Assembly (NCBI GenBank): GCA_028285585.1
Contig: JANQOU010000003.1
Span: forward strand, 1 to 64,000
Length of the DNA stretch: 64,000 nt
From: Acidimicrobiia bacterium
Lineage (GTDB): Bacteria > Actinomycetota > Acidimicrobiia > Spongiisociales > ZC4RG35
Reading direction: 5' to 3'
Made by a program: the position numbers and the translations under genes
In this document: positions 37,031 to 45,899 of the stretch, in pieces
How positions within the stretch are numbered: the stretch's first letter is position 1
Layout of the letters: each line of letters begins with the position of its first letter
Notes under the pieces: model-generated
Told to the model about the DNA's origin: nothing
The model's input: only the letters and a program-made list of their open reading frames with translations
Databases searched by the model: none

Positions 37031-37081
37031 GGTGGGTGAGAATAGCTCTCGTTGGCCACTTGCAAACCCCCGAGGTGAAGA

Positions 37082-37912
37082 TCATCTGTCTGATGGCTCG
37101 TACCCGAGGGCTTCCATCTCTGCGGCCGTCACCTGCTCGATCAGGTCGAGGTTGCCGCTGCTGAAGAAGTCGGCGGCGGCCACGTCTCGATTGCGCCCGG
37201 CCGGCTGGAACTGGTAGTCGAGCCTGAGGTCGGCGGTTGGCAGCGGCTTGAGACCGACGGCCTCGGCTACCCGACCGATCTCGCCTGCCTTGTCCTCGAG
37301 GAAGTCCTCATATCTGCACAGGTGCAGGCGCGAAGCGTCTTCGAGGTACTTCCGAGCCACGTATGACCATCGCCGGGCCAATGCCTCTACTGGGCTCGAG
37401 CTCTCCAAGCCCATCCAGTTACCGTCGAGAATCCGTTGCCAGGCCGGCGAAAGGCCGGACCACACGTCGGGATCGAGCCTGCTCGTGTCGCCGGAAAGGG
37501 ACAGCCGGTCGAGGATGCTACGGATGTTGTCCCGTGGGTCGCGAATCACGAAGACGTACCGAGCCTCGGGGAGGCAGCTTCTGATCTCTGGGTAGACCAG
37601 TGTCAGGTTCGGGTGTTTGACGATATCCCGAGAGAAGCTGCGGCGGTGTCTCCTGACGAAACTGCACACGGGGAGGGAGCCCGTGACCACCGAGATCAGG
37701 TCTTGGCGCCGGATCTCGGTGTAGATGTCGAGAGTCGAAGTCGAGCCCGTGAACTCGGCGAGCAGCCCGGCTATCGCACTGGTTCCTGACTTCTGATTCC
37801 CGAGAACGACGACCGGGACTCGATTTGACCACCCCACCATATCGGCCAGGTCGTCCATGAGGTGGCGAGCTTTGCGCTTCGCCTCGACGCCTGTCGCGGA
37901 GACTTTCTTCAT
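37082..37912 (-). CDS. Sulfotransferase family protein
   Basis: VVLGNQKSGTSAIAGLLAEFTG; YVFVIRDPRDNIRSIL. Confidence 0.8.
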   Translation of the reverse strand: MKKVSATGVEAKRKARHLMDDLADMVGWSNRVPVVVLGNQKSGTSAIAGLLAEFTGSTSTLDIYTEIRRQDLISVVTGSLPVCSFVRRHRRSFSRDIVKHPNLTLVYPEIRSCLPEARYVFVIRDPRDNIRSILDRLSLSGDTSRLDPDVWSGLSPAWQRILDGNWMGLESSSPVEALARRWSYVARKYLEDASRLHLCRYEDFLEDKAGEIGRVAEAVGLKPLPTADLRLDYQFQPAGRNRDVAAADFFSSGNLDLIEQVTAAEMEALGYEPSDR

Positions 37913-38925
37913 GTCGGGCCTCCTGGCACCTCGTAGCCAAGACTCTCGAGAGTTGTCAAGAATCGTGAATCCAAGGACTGCAGGTCGTCGCTAGAAAGAG
38001 ATCTTCGGCCTTCTCCGACGCGACTTTCCGAGATGGCCTCACTGACCCGATCGTGGTGCTGGTGGGTCTCGGCGTCCCCGAGACCCTCAGTTCCTCCTCG
38101 GAGCATTGCCGGTTCGTAGGAGATAGCGAGAAAGCTGCAGAGAGCCTCAACGGTCTCCTCGGGTTTGGTGACCAGTGCCTCGTAGCGAACCTCATGGCAG
38201 CTTCTAGGGTTGCGAGCGGCAAAGCTCGCCACTGACTCGACTGCTGTGTGCCACCGTGTCGAGGCTTCTGCAACAGTGTCCAACAACCCGGAGGAGATGT
38301 AGGAGTGGACGACATCGACGCCATCGCGCACGATGTGGATGTATTTTGCTCCTGGGAAGACGCGATGAATTCGTTCGACGTTGTATGCGTTCAGAGGGGT
38401 CTTGTCCCCCCATCTAGTGGCGGGAACCCCGGTTTCTGAAGCATGAAACCGGTAGATGGCGTCGAGAATCGCAGCGAGGTTGCGTTTGGGCCGCGGCCAT
38501 TGCGCGATCTCGTTGTAGAGCGGCCTCAGTGTGATCCCAAAGGTCTCGAAGCCAGACCTGTACTCGAACGTCGAGAGGACGAGCTGAGTGAGGATGGGCC
38601 ACGGTTGGTGTGAGTTGCGCTCGTAGAGCTTGATGACCCGACCCAAGACGTAAGTCTCCGGTGGTATGTGCACGCCCGGCGAATTGTTGAGGATTCGGCG
38701 GAGCAGTGTGTTTCCCGACCGACCGGAGCCCACGATGAAGAAGGGTTCTGACCCGACCGTTCCGGAGAGCCTGTGGCCTCGATGGGTCAGCCCTCCGAAG
38801 GTTCGCACCAGCTTGGAGCTGATGGAGTCGAAAATCGGGTTTTCGCGGACCAGCTGGTGCGAGATCCGTCCTGCGAAGGAACGAGTGCTGCCCGGCTGAG
38901 GCGTGGATTTGGGCCGGTTGATCAA
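37909..38925 (-). CDS. Sulfotransferase family protein (start approximate, TTG)
   Basis: FIVGSGRSGNTLLRRILNNSPGVHIPPETY; YIHIVRDGVDVVHSYI; ORF-track start at 38991 would overlap next CDS. Confidence 0.8.
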   Translation of the reverse strand: MINRPKSTPQPGSTRSFAGRISHQLVRENPIFDSISSKLVRTFGGLTHRGHRLSGTVGSEPFFIVGSGRSGNTLLRRILNNSPGVHIPPETYVLGRVIKLYERNSHQPWPILTQLVLSTFEYRSGFETFGITLRPLYNEIAQWPRPKRNLAAILDAIYRFHASETGVPATRWGDKTPLNAYNVERIHRVFPGAKYIHIVRDGVDVVHSYISSGLLDTVAEASTRWHTAVESVASFAARNPRSCHEVRYEALVTKPEETVEALCSFLAISYEPAMLRGGTEGLGDAETHQHHDRVSEAISESRVGEGRRSLSSDDLQSLDSRFLTTLESLGYEVPGGPT

Positions 38926-40100
38926 CGGCTTCTCCTCACGGTTCGGGCGTAGATGGCTTCGACGTCGGCTGCAACACCTTGGAACGACCAAAGGGATCTG
39001 GCTGATCGGGCGATCTGCCTGCGATCGTCGTGGGTGTGCGCTTGATCCAACACGTCCAGCACCCCGGACGCGATCAGGTTGGGGTCGTCACCCACCACCG
39101 TCATGTGTGGGTTGGGGTGATCACCCACCACGCCACCGCAGTTTGTTGTGACAACTGGGAGGCCGGCAAGCTGCGCTTCGACGATCGAGACCCCAAAAGT
39201 CTCCGCCTCGGAGGTGTGCACGTACACATGGGATTCGGCCATGATCTTGGCCAGCTCAGATCTACTGAGTTTGCCCATGAAGCTCACATGGTCGGCCAAT
39301 CCCGTTTGCTCCGCCGTCTTCTTCAGATCTTCGGCTTGGCTGCCTTCGCCAATGACCACAAGGGTCGCCGTCGGCTTGACCTGGGCGACGCCGGCGAACG
39401 CCTCGAGGAGCAGCCCGACCCGCTTACGAGGGATCAGTGAGCCGACGTTGACAAGTTGCGGCTGGTCTGTCTGATCGGGTGACGGAGCGAACTCGGCACC
39501 ATCGACCGGATTGCCCACCACGATGAGATCTTCACCCAATCCGAGGTGCTCCATTCCTTGTCTCAGGTCTTCGCTGACCACGATGACCGCCTCCGCTCGG
39601 CGGATGACCTTCACCAGGTTTCTAACCCATGCCGGAGTGCGAGAACCAGCCTTCCAGACTGCATTGCTCGTGTGCTCGGTGTGGATGTAGGGGAGCCCCA
39701 GCCTCCGAGCCGCTGCCGGTACTCCGCCGGAGGCAGCGGCGAAGTGAGAGTGGATCACGTTCGGGTCTCCTTTGTTCTCCTTTATCCATCGGGAGGCTCG
39801 CATGATCGCTTGGGTCTGGAACATGTGGTTGATCGGGGCGAACACACGGCCAGGGCGCAGCTTGCGGCTTGGGGCTATGACCACCGTGAGGCCGTCGGAG
39901 TCGTCGGTGTAGAGACGTCGACCGATCACCGGCAGATCATCCATGCCGGGCACGCGATCCGTCCGCACCCCGATCACATGGGCAAAGGATGAGACAGCCT
40001 TTGCCCAATCGGTGATGAATGTTCGTGAGCCGACTCCCATCATCATGCAGATGACTGAAGTGTCGTTCGTGGTCATTGTTGAAGTCCGCCCCAAAAGCAC
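38922..40100 (-). CDS. Glycosyltransferase, GT4-type
   Basis: LVNVGSLIPRKRVGLLLEAFAGV; VYVHTSEAETFGVSIVEAQLAGLPVVTTNCGG. Confidence 0.92.
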   Translation of the reverse strand: MLLGRTSTMTTNDTSVICMMMGVGSRTFITDWAKAVSSFAHVIGVRTDRVPGMDDLPVIGRRLYTDDSDGLTVVIAPSRKLRPGRVFAPINHMFQTQAIMRASRWIKENKGDPNVIHSHFAAASGGVPAAARRLGLPYIHTEHTSNAVWKAGSRTPAWVRNLVKVIRRAEAVIVVSEDLRQGMEHLGLGEDLIVVGNPVDGAEFAPSPDQTDQPQLVNVGSLIPRKRVGLLLEAFAGVAQVKPTATLVVIGEGSQAEDLKKTAEQTGLADHVSFMGKLSRSELAKIMAESHVYVHTSEAETFGVSIVEAQLAGLPVVTTNCGGVVGDHPNPHMTVVGDDPNLIASGVLDVLDQAHTHDDRRQIARSARSLWSFQGVAADVEAIYARTVRRSR

Positions 40101-40148
40101 AGTTTACGGCGAGGCATTGCTCCTGCCTCTAGTCCGATCGAACCGATC

Positions 40149-40178
40149 GTCACTCTCAGTATCGGTCACTCTTAGTGA
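40149..40178. promoter_or_regulatory. Operator-like repeat GTCACTCTCAG/GTCACTCTTAG (16-nt period) with palindrome TCACT-CTT-AGTGA in a divergent intergenic region
   Basis: Read directly; regulatory role inferred from location. Confidence 0.4.
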
Positions 40179-40245
40179 GGGTTGACTAGTTGGGTAACAT
40201 ATGCCGACCCGGAAGGGACGATGTGAGGGCTAACGGAGGATCTGA

Positions 40246-40977
40246 GTGAACAAGGTTGGGGGCAAGAGCCCGATTCGGGTTGTTGTTGTCGGTTCTCCAG
40301 ACGCGAGCGAAGTGCTTCTCGGTTCAACAGGATCGGGCGATGGAGTCTTCCAGAGCCTGTTGACGAGGGAGTATGCCGGGGCGTTCCGGTTGGAGGCAGT
40401 TCACATCCCGATGGGTGATGTGAGTGACTGGCTTGACCACCTGAACGTCGGCAGTTTTGACGTGGATGCACTGGCAGATTGCGATCTGTTGGTGTTCTCC
40501 GTGGCTTCGACTGTGCTTGGTGAAACGGTATCGACTGGTGGCCCAACCAAGGTCATTACCGAGAGTGGCCGGAGCAGGTTGACATCGTCAGAGCTCTTCG
40601 AGGACCGGCTTGGCGAGTTGGTCGTCCGACTGAAGACTCTCACCGATGCCCACATTCTCGTGTTCAATGCCTCCAGCCTCGATCCCACACAACGAGTCTT
40701 TGACTACTCGACGGTGAGCGAGACCGCCCTCGAGCGCATCCGGCGGGCAAACCTCGCTCTAATTCATGTGTCGATGGGCTACGGCATCTCGATAGTTGAC
40801 GTCGACCGCGTCGTCGCCGAGATGGGTGGGAGAGATCATCTCGACGGCCCCCTTCAATACTCGGAGGGTGTGATCGATGCCCTGGCTGAGGAACTGCTGG
40901 TCATCACTAGGGACATTGGTTTCTATGAGGAGCGACCACTTCTCGCTCAGCTCGGCCAGAAGGCAGCGTCCAACTGA
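40246..40977 (+). CDS. SGNH-hydrolase-like protein (weak)
   Basis: RVVVVGSPDASEVLLGS start, alternating alpha/beta pattern LLVFSVAST...ILVFNASSLD...LIHVSMGYGISIVDVDRVV. Confidence 0.5.
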   Translation: MNKVGGKSPIRVVVVGSPDASEVLLGSTGSGDGVFQSLLTREYAGAFRLEAVHIPMGDVSDWLDHLNVGSFDVDALADCDLLVFSVASTVLGETVSTGGPTKVITESGRSRLTSSELFEDRLGELVVRLKTLTDAHILVFNASSLDPTQRVFDYSTVSETALERIRRANLALIHVSMGYGISIVDVDRVVAEMGGRDHLDGPLQYSEGVIDALAEELLVITRDIGFYEERPLLAQLGQKAASN

Positions 40978-41393
40978 TGGAGCTTGCGCTCGTGCTTCCG
41001 CGAGTGGGTGGTCAGATCGAGGAGTTGACCGTCAAGAAGTGGCATTTGGCACCCGGCCAGGCAGTGGGCTTTGGTGATGACATCGTCGACGTCGAGGCGA
41101 ACTCCGCCCGGCATATGACGAGAGCCGCCCGGTTCGCAGGTCTCGAGTCCGGTGAGCAGGCTTTGACGACACCGGAGTTGGAGGAGCGTGGAGCTCGGGT
41201 CGGCTTTCGGCTGGTTGCCTCCGAATCCGGATATTTGAGGTCACTGACGGCCGAGACGGGTGACAAGGTGAAAGTGGGTGACACCATTGGCATTGTCACG
41301 TCCGCCCCGGACGAGGACTTCGGCATTGAAGGCGCTACGCCGAGCGAGTTCCGGGTAGTTGCCAATCTTCTCGATGGGTCGCGGGAAGCATGA
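40977..41393 (+). CDS. Biotinyl/lipoyl-domain-like protein lacking the usual modifiable lysine
   Basis: LPRVGGQIEELTVKKWHLAPGQAVGFGDDIVDVEAN ... VASESGYLRSLTAETGDKVKVGDTIGIV. Confidence 0.6.
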   Translation: MELALVLPRVGGQIEELTVKKWHLAPGQAVGFGDDIVDVEANSARHMTRAARFAGLESGEQALTTPELEERGARVGFRLVASESGYLRSLTAETGDKVKVGDTIGIVTSAPDEDFGIEGATPSEFRVVANLLDGSREA

Positions 41394-42484
41394 TGAGAAA
41401 GCTCAAAAGCCGGTTCCTCGGAAGTGTTCGCAAGCTCCTAGGTGAGGACTCGGGTTTTGAGCGCCTGCTTCATGACCTAACCAGGCGGATGTCCGCACGG
41501 CGGAAGGCGGGCACCGACACCGTTGTCGAGCAGAAGACTCGTTTGTGGGTTGCGGCTACCAAGGGCAAGAAGAACCGGCGGTTTGGTGGCGGCCAATACA
41601 CGGTGATGTGGTCCGACTCGCTACGAGATCCGCGTCGAACCGGTCTTTATGCGAAAGGCGGATGTGACCTTCCGGCGATCTTTGCCGCGGCTCCCAGACT
41701 TCAATCATCGATAGAAGGGGTCTGCGGTATGTATGTGGAGCCAGGGGGAGTATCCACCTCACGTTCGGACATACTTCTCCAGACGCTCGATATCGATTCG
41801 CCAAAGGCGGCGGCCTATCTTGTCGAAGAGCTTGCGCTTCCGACCCAGTACTTCGAGCCAAACCTCTTCCAGCCGCGTTTTACCATCCCGGGCTACGGAG
41901 CCCTCGGCGAATTCGAGAAGTCGGCTGTGGTGCTCTCGATCGGGGCCGATGTAGTGCGAACCGCTTATCGGCACCGCGAATCCGGACTGCTCGTCGACCC
42001 GGGAGGGTGGTGGCTGAACCAGGACATGGCATACGTGCTCGCCAACTTGGAGAAGGTCAACTGGTTCAAAGAGAACTTCGAGGATGTTGGGAAGGTGACG
42101 ATCGGTGAGTTTGGTGAGAACTTTGCGAAGATCATCCGCCTCCTGCAAGAGGATGTGACTCCGAACATCGCGGTGCTCAACCTGTTGGAAGTCGAGCCGG
42201 GTGATTCGACGCACACATATCAGCTTGTCAAAAGCCCGGCCATGGAGAGGCGGCGCACATTCAACTTGGCGCTTATGGAGATGTCTCGGGAGTTGCAATT
42301 CTCGGTGGTCGATGTGGATCGGATACTCAAAGAACAAGGAGTGGAGAGTCAGGTCGACTTCGCTCACTACACCCATGAGGCTTTTCAGCCACTGGCTCGC
42401 GAGATCAGCGCCGTTCTGGGTGAGATGGGCATCTTCCGAACCGGTTCGGAGTCGTCCTCCCCCGTGCGTGCGACAACCGGCTGA
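41390..42484 (+). CDS. SGNH-hydrolase-like protein (weak)
   Basis: VVLSIGADVVRTAYRHR, NIAVLNLLEVEPGD, FSVVDVDRIL, VDFAHYTHEAFQPLA. Confidence 0.5.
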   Translation: MMRKLKSRFLGSVRKLLGEDSGFERLLHDLTRRMSARRKAGTDTVVEQKTRLWVAATKGKKNRRFGGGQYTVMWSDSLRDPRRTGLYAKGGCDLPAIFAAAPRLQSSIEGVCGMYVEPGGVSTSRSDILLQTLDIDSPKAAAYLVEELALPTQYFEPNLFQPRFTIPGYGALGEFEKSAVVLSIGADVVRTAYRHRESGLLVDPGGWWLNQDMAYVLANLEKVNWFKENFEDVGKVTIGEFGENFAKIIRLLQEDVTPNIAVLNLLEVEPGDSTHTYQLVKSPAMERRRTFNLALMEMSRELQFSVVDVDRILKEQGVESQVDFAHYTHEAFQPLAREISAVLGEMGIFRTGSESSSPVRATTG

Positions 42485-42536
42485 GGCTCTGGAGCTTCCT
42501 GTCAATCCGCGGAGCGGGAGCGCTTAACCTCGCAGT

Positions 42537-43904
42537 GTGAAACCCATCGTCACCGGCGAGGAGTACCGCCGCATCGACAAGGCCTGGGAGGGTGATCTCA
42601 TCCAGGCCATGGACAAAGCTGGACATGCAGTGGCGTTGGCTGCGTCCAGGGCTGGTGCCGGTTACGGCTCCCGGGTGGCGGTCCTGGCCGGGCCCGGCAA
42701 CAACGGCGGTGACGGCTACGTGGCCGCTCGCTATCTCAAAGACCGCGGGGCCGACGTCGTCGTTCATGCTTTGGGTTCCCCGAAGACGGCTGAGTCGGTG
42801 GACGCCGCACACAAGGTGCGACGGTCGGGAGTGCGGGTCGTGGAGCTCGGGCCACCGACGGCGGCCGACGTTGTGATAGATGCGCTGTTCGGGGGAGGAG
42901 TGCGCGGACAGCTTCCCGCCGTGGTCCGCGATTGGATGGACGTGGATGTCCCGGTCGTCGCCGTCGATTATCCGACGGGACTGGACCCGGACACGGGTGC
43001 CGTTGCCGACGTCGCTTTCCGAGCGGTTGAGACGGTGACCTTCGGGACGCTGAAGACCGGACACGTTTCCGGAGGTGGTCCGGATCACTGCGGAGAGGTG
43101 ACGGTGGCGGACATTGGCATCAACGGCGGTGAGGCTTCGAGGTTCATCGCCGAAGAGGATGATGCGGTGCGGCCTCCCCGACCGAGAAGAGCGCACAAGT
43201 GGTCGGCAGGGTCGGTCTTGGTGGTCGGCGGCTCCACTGGCATCGTCGGTGCTTCGGTGTTCGCAGGGACGAGTGCGCTCAGGTTCGGCGCGGGGTCGGT
43301 TGTGGTGGCTTCGCCGAGATCCGATCTGGTTCATCAGATGGCTCCGCAGCTCCCGACTTTCAGCCTGGCCGATGCCGCGGAGCGCTTGGACAGGTTTGAT
43401 GTTGTGGTCGCAGGCCCGGGCCTCGCCGCAGAGGATGCGGATGCGGCGACACTACTGCTGGAGAAAGCCGGGCGTGTTGTCCTCGACGCTGGGGGATTGG
43501 AACCGGGCCCGCTCGAAGCCGCCAAATCGGGAGCGGCCGAGGTCGTGATCACCCCGCACGATGGTGAGTTCAAGCGTGTGGCCGGGATAGGCGCAGGGTC
43601 CTATTCGATTCGAGCTTTCGCCACGCGCCACGGGATCACGGTCTTGCGCAAAGGGAGCCCGACGATGGTCACCGATGGCTGCCCGCCCATCTTGGTGCAG
43701 ACCGGCGGGCCGGAGTTGGCGAGCATTGGCACAGGGGATGTGCTGGCGGGGATGATCGGCGCGCTTTGGGCAAGAGGCTTGGACGGCAAGACCGCGGCGG
43801 TGTCTGGTGCCTACTGGCACGGAGTGGCCGGTGCGGAGCTGGCACGCACCCAGACCGTTACGGCTCCCGCCTTGGCCGAAGCCATTGCGAGCCACGCATG
43901 GTGA
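42537..43904 (+). CDS. nnr: Bifunctional NAD(P)H-hydrate epimerase / ADP-dependent NAD(P)H-hydrate dehydratase
   Basis: VAVLAGPGNNGGDGYVAARYL (YjeF N), VDYPTGLDPDTG, VITPHDGEFKRV, LASIGTGDVLAGMIGALWARG (YjeF C). Confidence 0.92.
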   Translation: MKPIVTGEEYRRIDKAWEGDLIQAMDKAGHAVALAASRAGAGYGSRVAVLAGPGNNGGDGYVAARYLKDRGADVVVHALGSPKTAESVDAAHKVRRSGVRVVELGPPTAADVVIDALFGGGVRGQLPAVVRDWMDVDVPVVAVDYPTGLDPDTGAVADVAFRAVETVTFGTLKTGHVSGGGPDHCGEVTVADIGINGGEASRFIAEEDDAVRPPRPRRAHKWSAGSVLVVGGSTGIVGASVFAGTSALRFGAGSVVVASPRSDLVHQMAPQLPTFSLADAAERLDRFDVVVAGPGLAAEDADAATLLLEKAGRVVLDAGGLEPGPLEAAKSGAAEVVITPHDGEFKRVAGIGAGSYSIRAFATRHGITVLRKGSPTMVTDGCPPILVQTGGPELASIGTGDVLAGMIGALWARGLDGKTAAVSGAYWHGVAGAELARTQTVTAPALAEAIASHAW

Positions 43905-44980
43905 GGCCGACCCTTGCGCGAATCGACCTGGGAGCGATTCGTCACAATGTGACAGCAATCTCCGAAGTGATAGCTCCAGCTCGGTTTTGCGCGGTGGTCA
44001 AGGCGGATGGCTACGGGCACGGAGATGTCCCAGTCGCCTCCACCGCCTTGGACGCCGGCGCAGATTCCGTAGCCGTCGCACTTGTCGAAGAGGGTGCCCG
44101 ACTGCGGGAGGCAGGGGTGAGCGCTCCCATCCTTCTTCTCTCGGAGCCCACACCTGACTCCGCCGGCGATGTCGTGAAATGGGACCTCACGCCCACCGTG
44201 TACTCCGAGCCGTTCATAGATGCTTTGGCGGCGACTGGAGCGCCGATGGGAGTCCATCTGAAAGTCGACACGGGGATGCATCGTGTTGGCGCCGATCCGA
44301 GTGTGATCAGCGATTTGGTGGCTCGAGTCAGATCTCGCGACGGGCTTTGGCTCGACGCGATTTGGAGCCACTTCGCCGTGGCCGAAGACGACCCAGAGTT
44401 CACTTTGCGGCAGCTCGATATCCTTCAGACCACCGCCGCAGGTCTGGGTGCCGAAATCACCAGGCATATCGCCAACACCGCCGGTGCGTTGCTGTTTCCC
44501 GAGGCCAGGCTGGACATGTGTCGGGTGGGTCTCGGCCTCTACGGCTTCCATCCCTCTCCCGAGACGCGAGACATCGTCGACCTCAGGCCGGCGATGAGCC
44601 TGGTCACCCATGTGACACATGTCCGTCGCCTCACGGCCGGTGCTCGCCCCTCCTATGGGCGCATCAAACCACTGGAGGCTGACGCGACGGTGGTCACGGT
44701 GCCGGTCGGCTACGCCGACGGGATGACCCGAGCCCTGTCAAAGAACGGCTCTGCCCTGATCAACGGTCGCCGCTACCCGCTGGCCGGGACGGTGACCATG
44801 GATCAGGTGATGGTGACCGTCGGCGACGACGATGTGGCTATCGGGGACGAAGTGGTCCTGTTGGGACGGCAAGGCGACGAGGAGATCACGGCCTACGAGT
44901 GGGCGGAGGAACTGGGCACGATTCCCCACGAGATCGTCTGCTCGAAGGGGCCGAGAGTGCCGAGGCGATACATCTCATGA
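43898..44980 (+). CDS. alr: Alanine racemase
   Basis: MVRPTLARIDLGAIRHN, FCAVVKADGYGHG, KVDTGMHRVG, VPVGYADGM; start moved to 43898, overlapping nnr stop. Confidence 0.93.
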   Translation: MVRPTLARIDLGAIRHNVTAISEVIAPARFCAVVKADGYGHGDVPVASTALDAGADSVAVALVEEGARLREAGVSAPILLLSEPTPDSAGDVVKWDLTPTVYSEPFIDALAATGAPMGVHLKVDTGMHRVGADPSVISDLVARVRSRDGLWLDAIWSHFAVAEDDPEFTLRQLDILQTTAAGLGAEITRHIANTAGALLFPEARLDMCRVGLGLYGFHPSPETRDIVDLRPAMSLVTHVTHVRRLTAGARPSYGRIKPLEADATVVTVPVGYADGMTRALSKNGSALINGRRYPLAGTVTMDQVMVTVGDDDVAIGDEVVLLGRQGDEEITAYEWAEELGTIPHEIVCSKGPRVPRRYIS

Positions 44981-45861
44981 ATGACACGATCACCGCAGTC
45001 GAAGGGATCGAGGTCGGTCACTGGACTGACCTTCAGGGGAAGACCGGGTGCACGGTTGTGGTTCTCCCCGAGCCCAACGTGGTCACGGCCGAAGCCAGAG
45101 GGGCGGCGCCTGGCACCAGGGAGTACGCGTTGCTTCAGCAGGGGATGCGTGTCGAGCAGGCTCAGGCGATCGTGCTGACCGGTGGCTCCGCTTTCGGTCT
45201 TTCGAGCGCCGATGGCGTGGTCAGAGGCCTGGAGGCAGACGGGAGAGGCCATGAGACTCCAGTGGCCAGGATCCCGGTCGTGCCGGCAGCGGTGATCTTC
45301 GATCTCTTCCCCGGCGACGCCGCGGCCAGGCCCGGCCCGGATGAGGGTGAGATGGCATACCGGGACGCCTCCGACCGCCCGGTCGAGCAAGGGCTGGTTG
45401 GTGCCGGCACGGGGGCAACCGTGGCCAAGTGGCGCGGCTTCGAGAACATCCGGCCCGGTGGTCTCGGCTCGGCGACACGATCTGCCGGTGATGCCACGGT
45501 CGGTGCCATAGCGGTGGCAAATGCTGTGGGGGATGTCTTCACCATCGGTGGGGAACCGTTGACCGGCGGCTCTCCAGAGCCCGGGCCTCCGGCCCTGATG
45601 CCAGATCCTCTTACCAACACGACTCTTGTGGCTCTTGCCACCGACGCGAAGCTGAGTCGAGCCGAGCTGAGCCGGCTAGTTGTCAGGGCACACGGCGCAA
45701 TGGCTGCATGCATTCGCCCGGCCCACACTCGTTTCGACGGTGACATCGTGTTTGGCGTCTCCTGCGGGACCGTGGAGGCAAACGTCGAGGCCCTTGCCGA
45801 GGCGGCTTTTGGTGCCACGGCGGCGGCTATTGAGAACGCGGTCCGTTCGGCTTCGACCTGA
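44977..45861 (+). CDS. P1 (DmpA/L-aminopeptidase-like) family peptidase
   Basis: ITAVEGIEVGHWTD, VLTGGSAFGLSSADGVV, VPAAVIFDL, GATVAKW. Confidence 0.9.
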   Translation: MNDTITAVEGIEVGHWTDLQGKTGCTVVVLPEPNVVTAEARGAAPGTREYALLQQGMRVEQAQAIVLTGGSAFGLSSADGVVRGLEADGRGHETPVARIPVVPAAVIFDLFPGDAAARPGPDEGEMAYRDASDRPVEQGLVGAGTGATVAKWRGFENIRPGGLGSATRSAGDATVGAIAVANAVGDVFTIGGEPLTGGSPEPGPPALMPDPLTNTTLVALATDAKLSRAELSRLVVRAHGAMAACIRPAHTRFDGDIVFGVSCGTVEANVEALAEAAFGATAAAIENAVRSAST

Positions 45862-45899
45862 GGTGCTGAGCTCTGGCGATTACTGCCAGAATGGGTTGA

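Noticed and set aside
39060-39140. Short internal repeat (GGTTGGGGT...TCACCCACC twice)
   Set aside because: Encodes a local VVGDHPN/VVGDDPN duplication within a GT4; too small to be notable.
40182-40200. Possible sigma70 promoter (TTGACT ... TAACAT)
   Set aside because: Spacing between the two hexamers is only about 7 nt, incompatible with a standard promoter.
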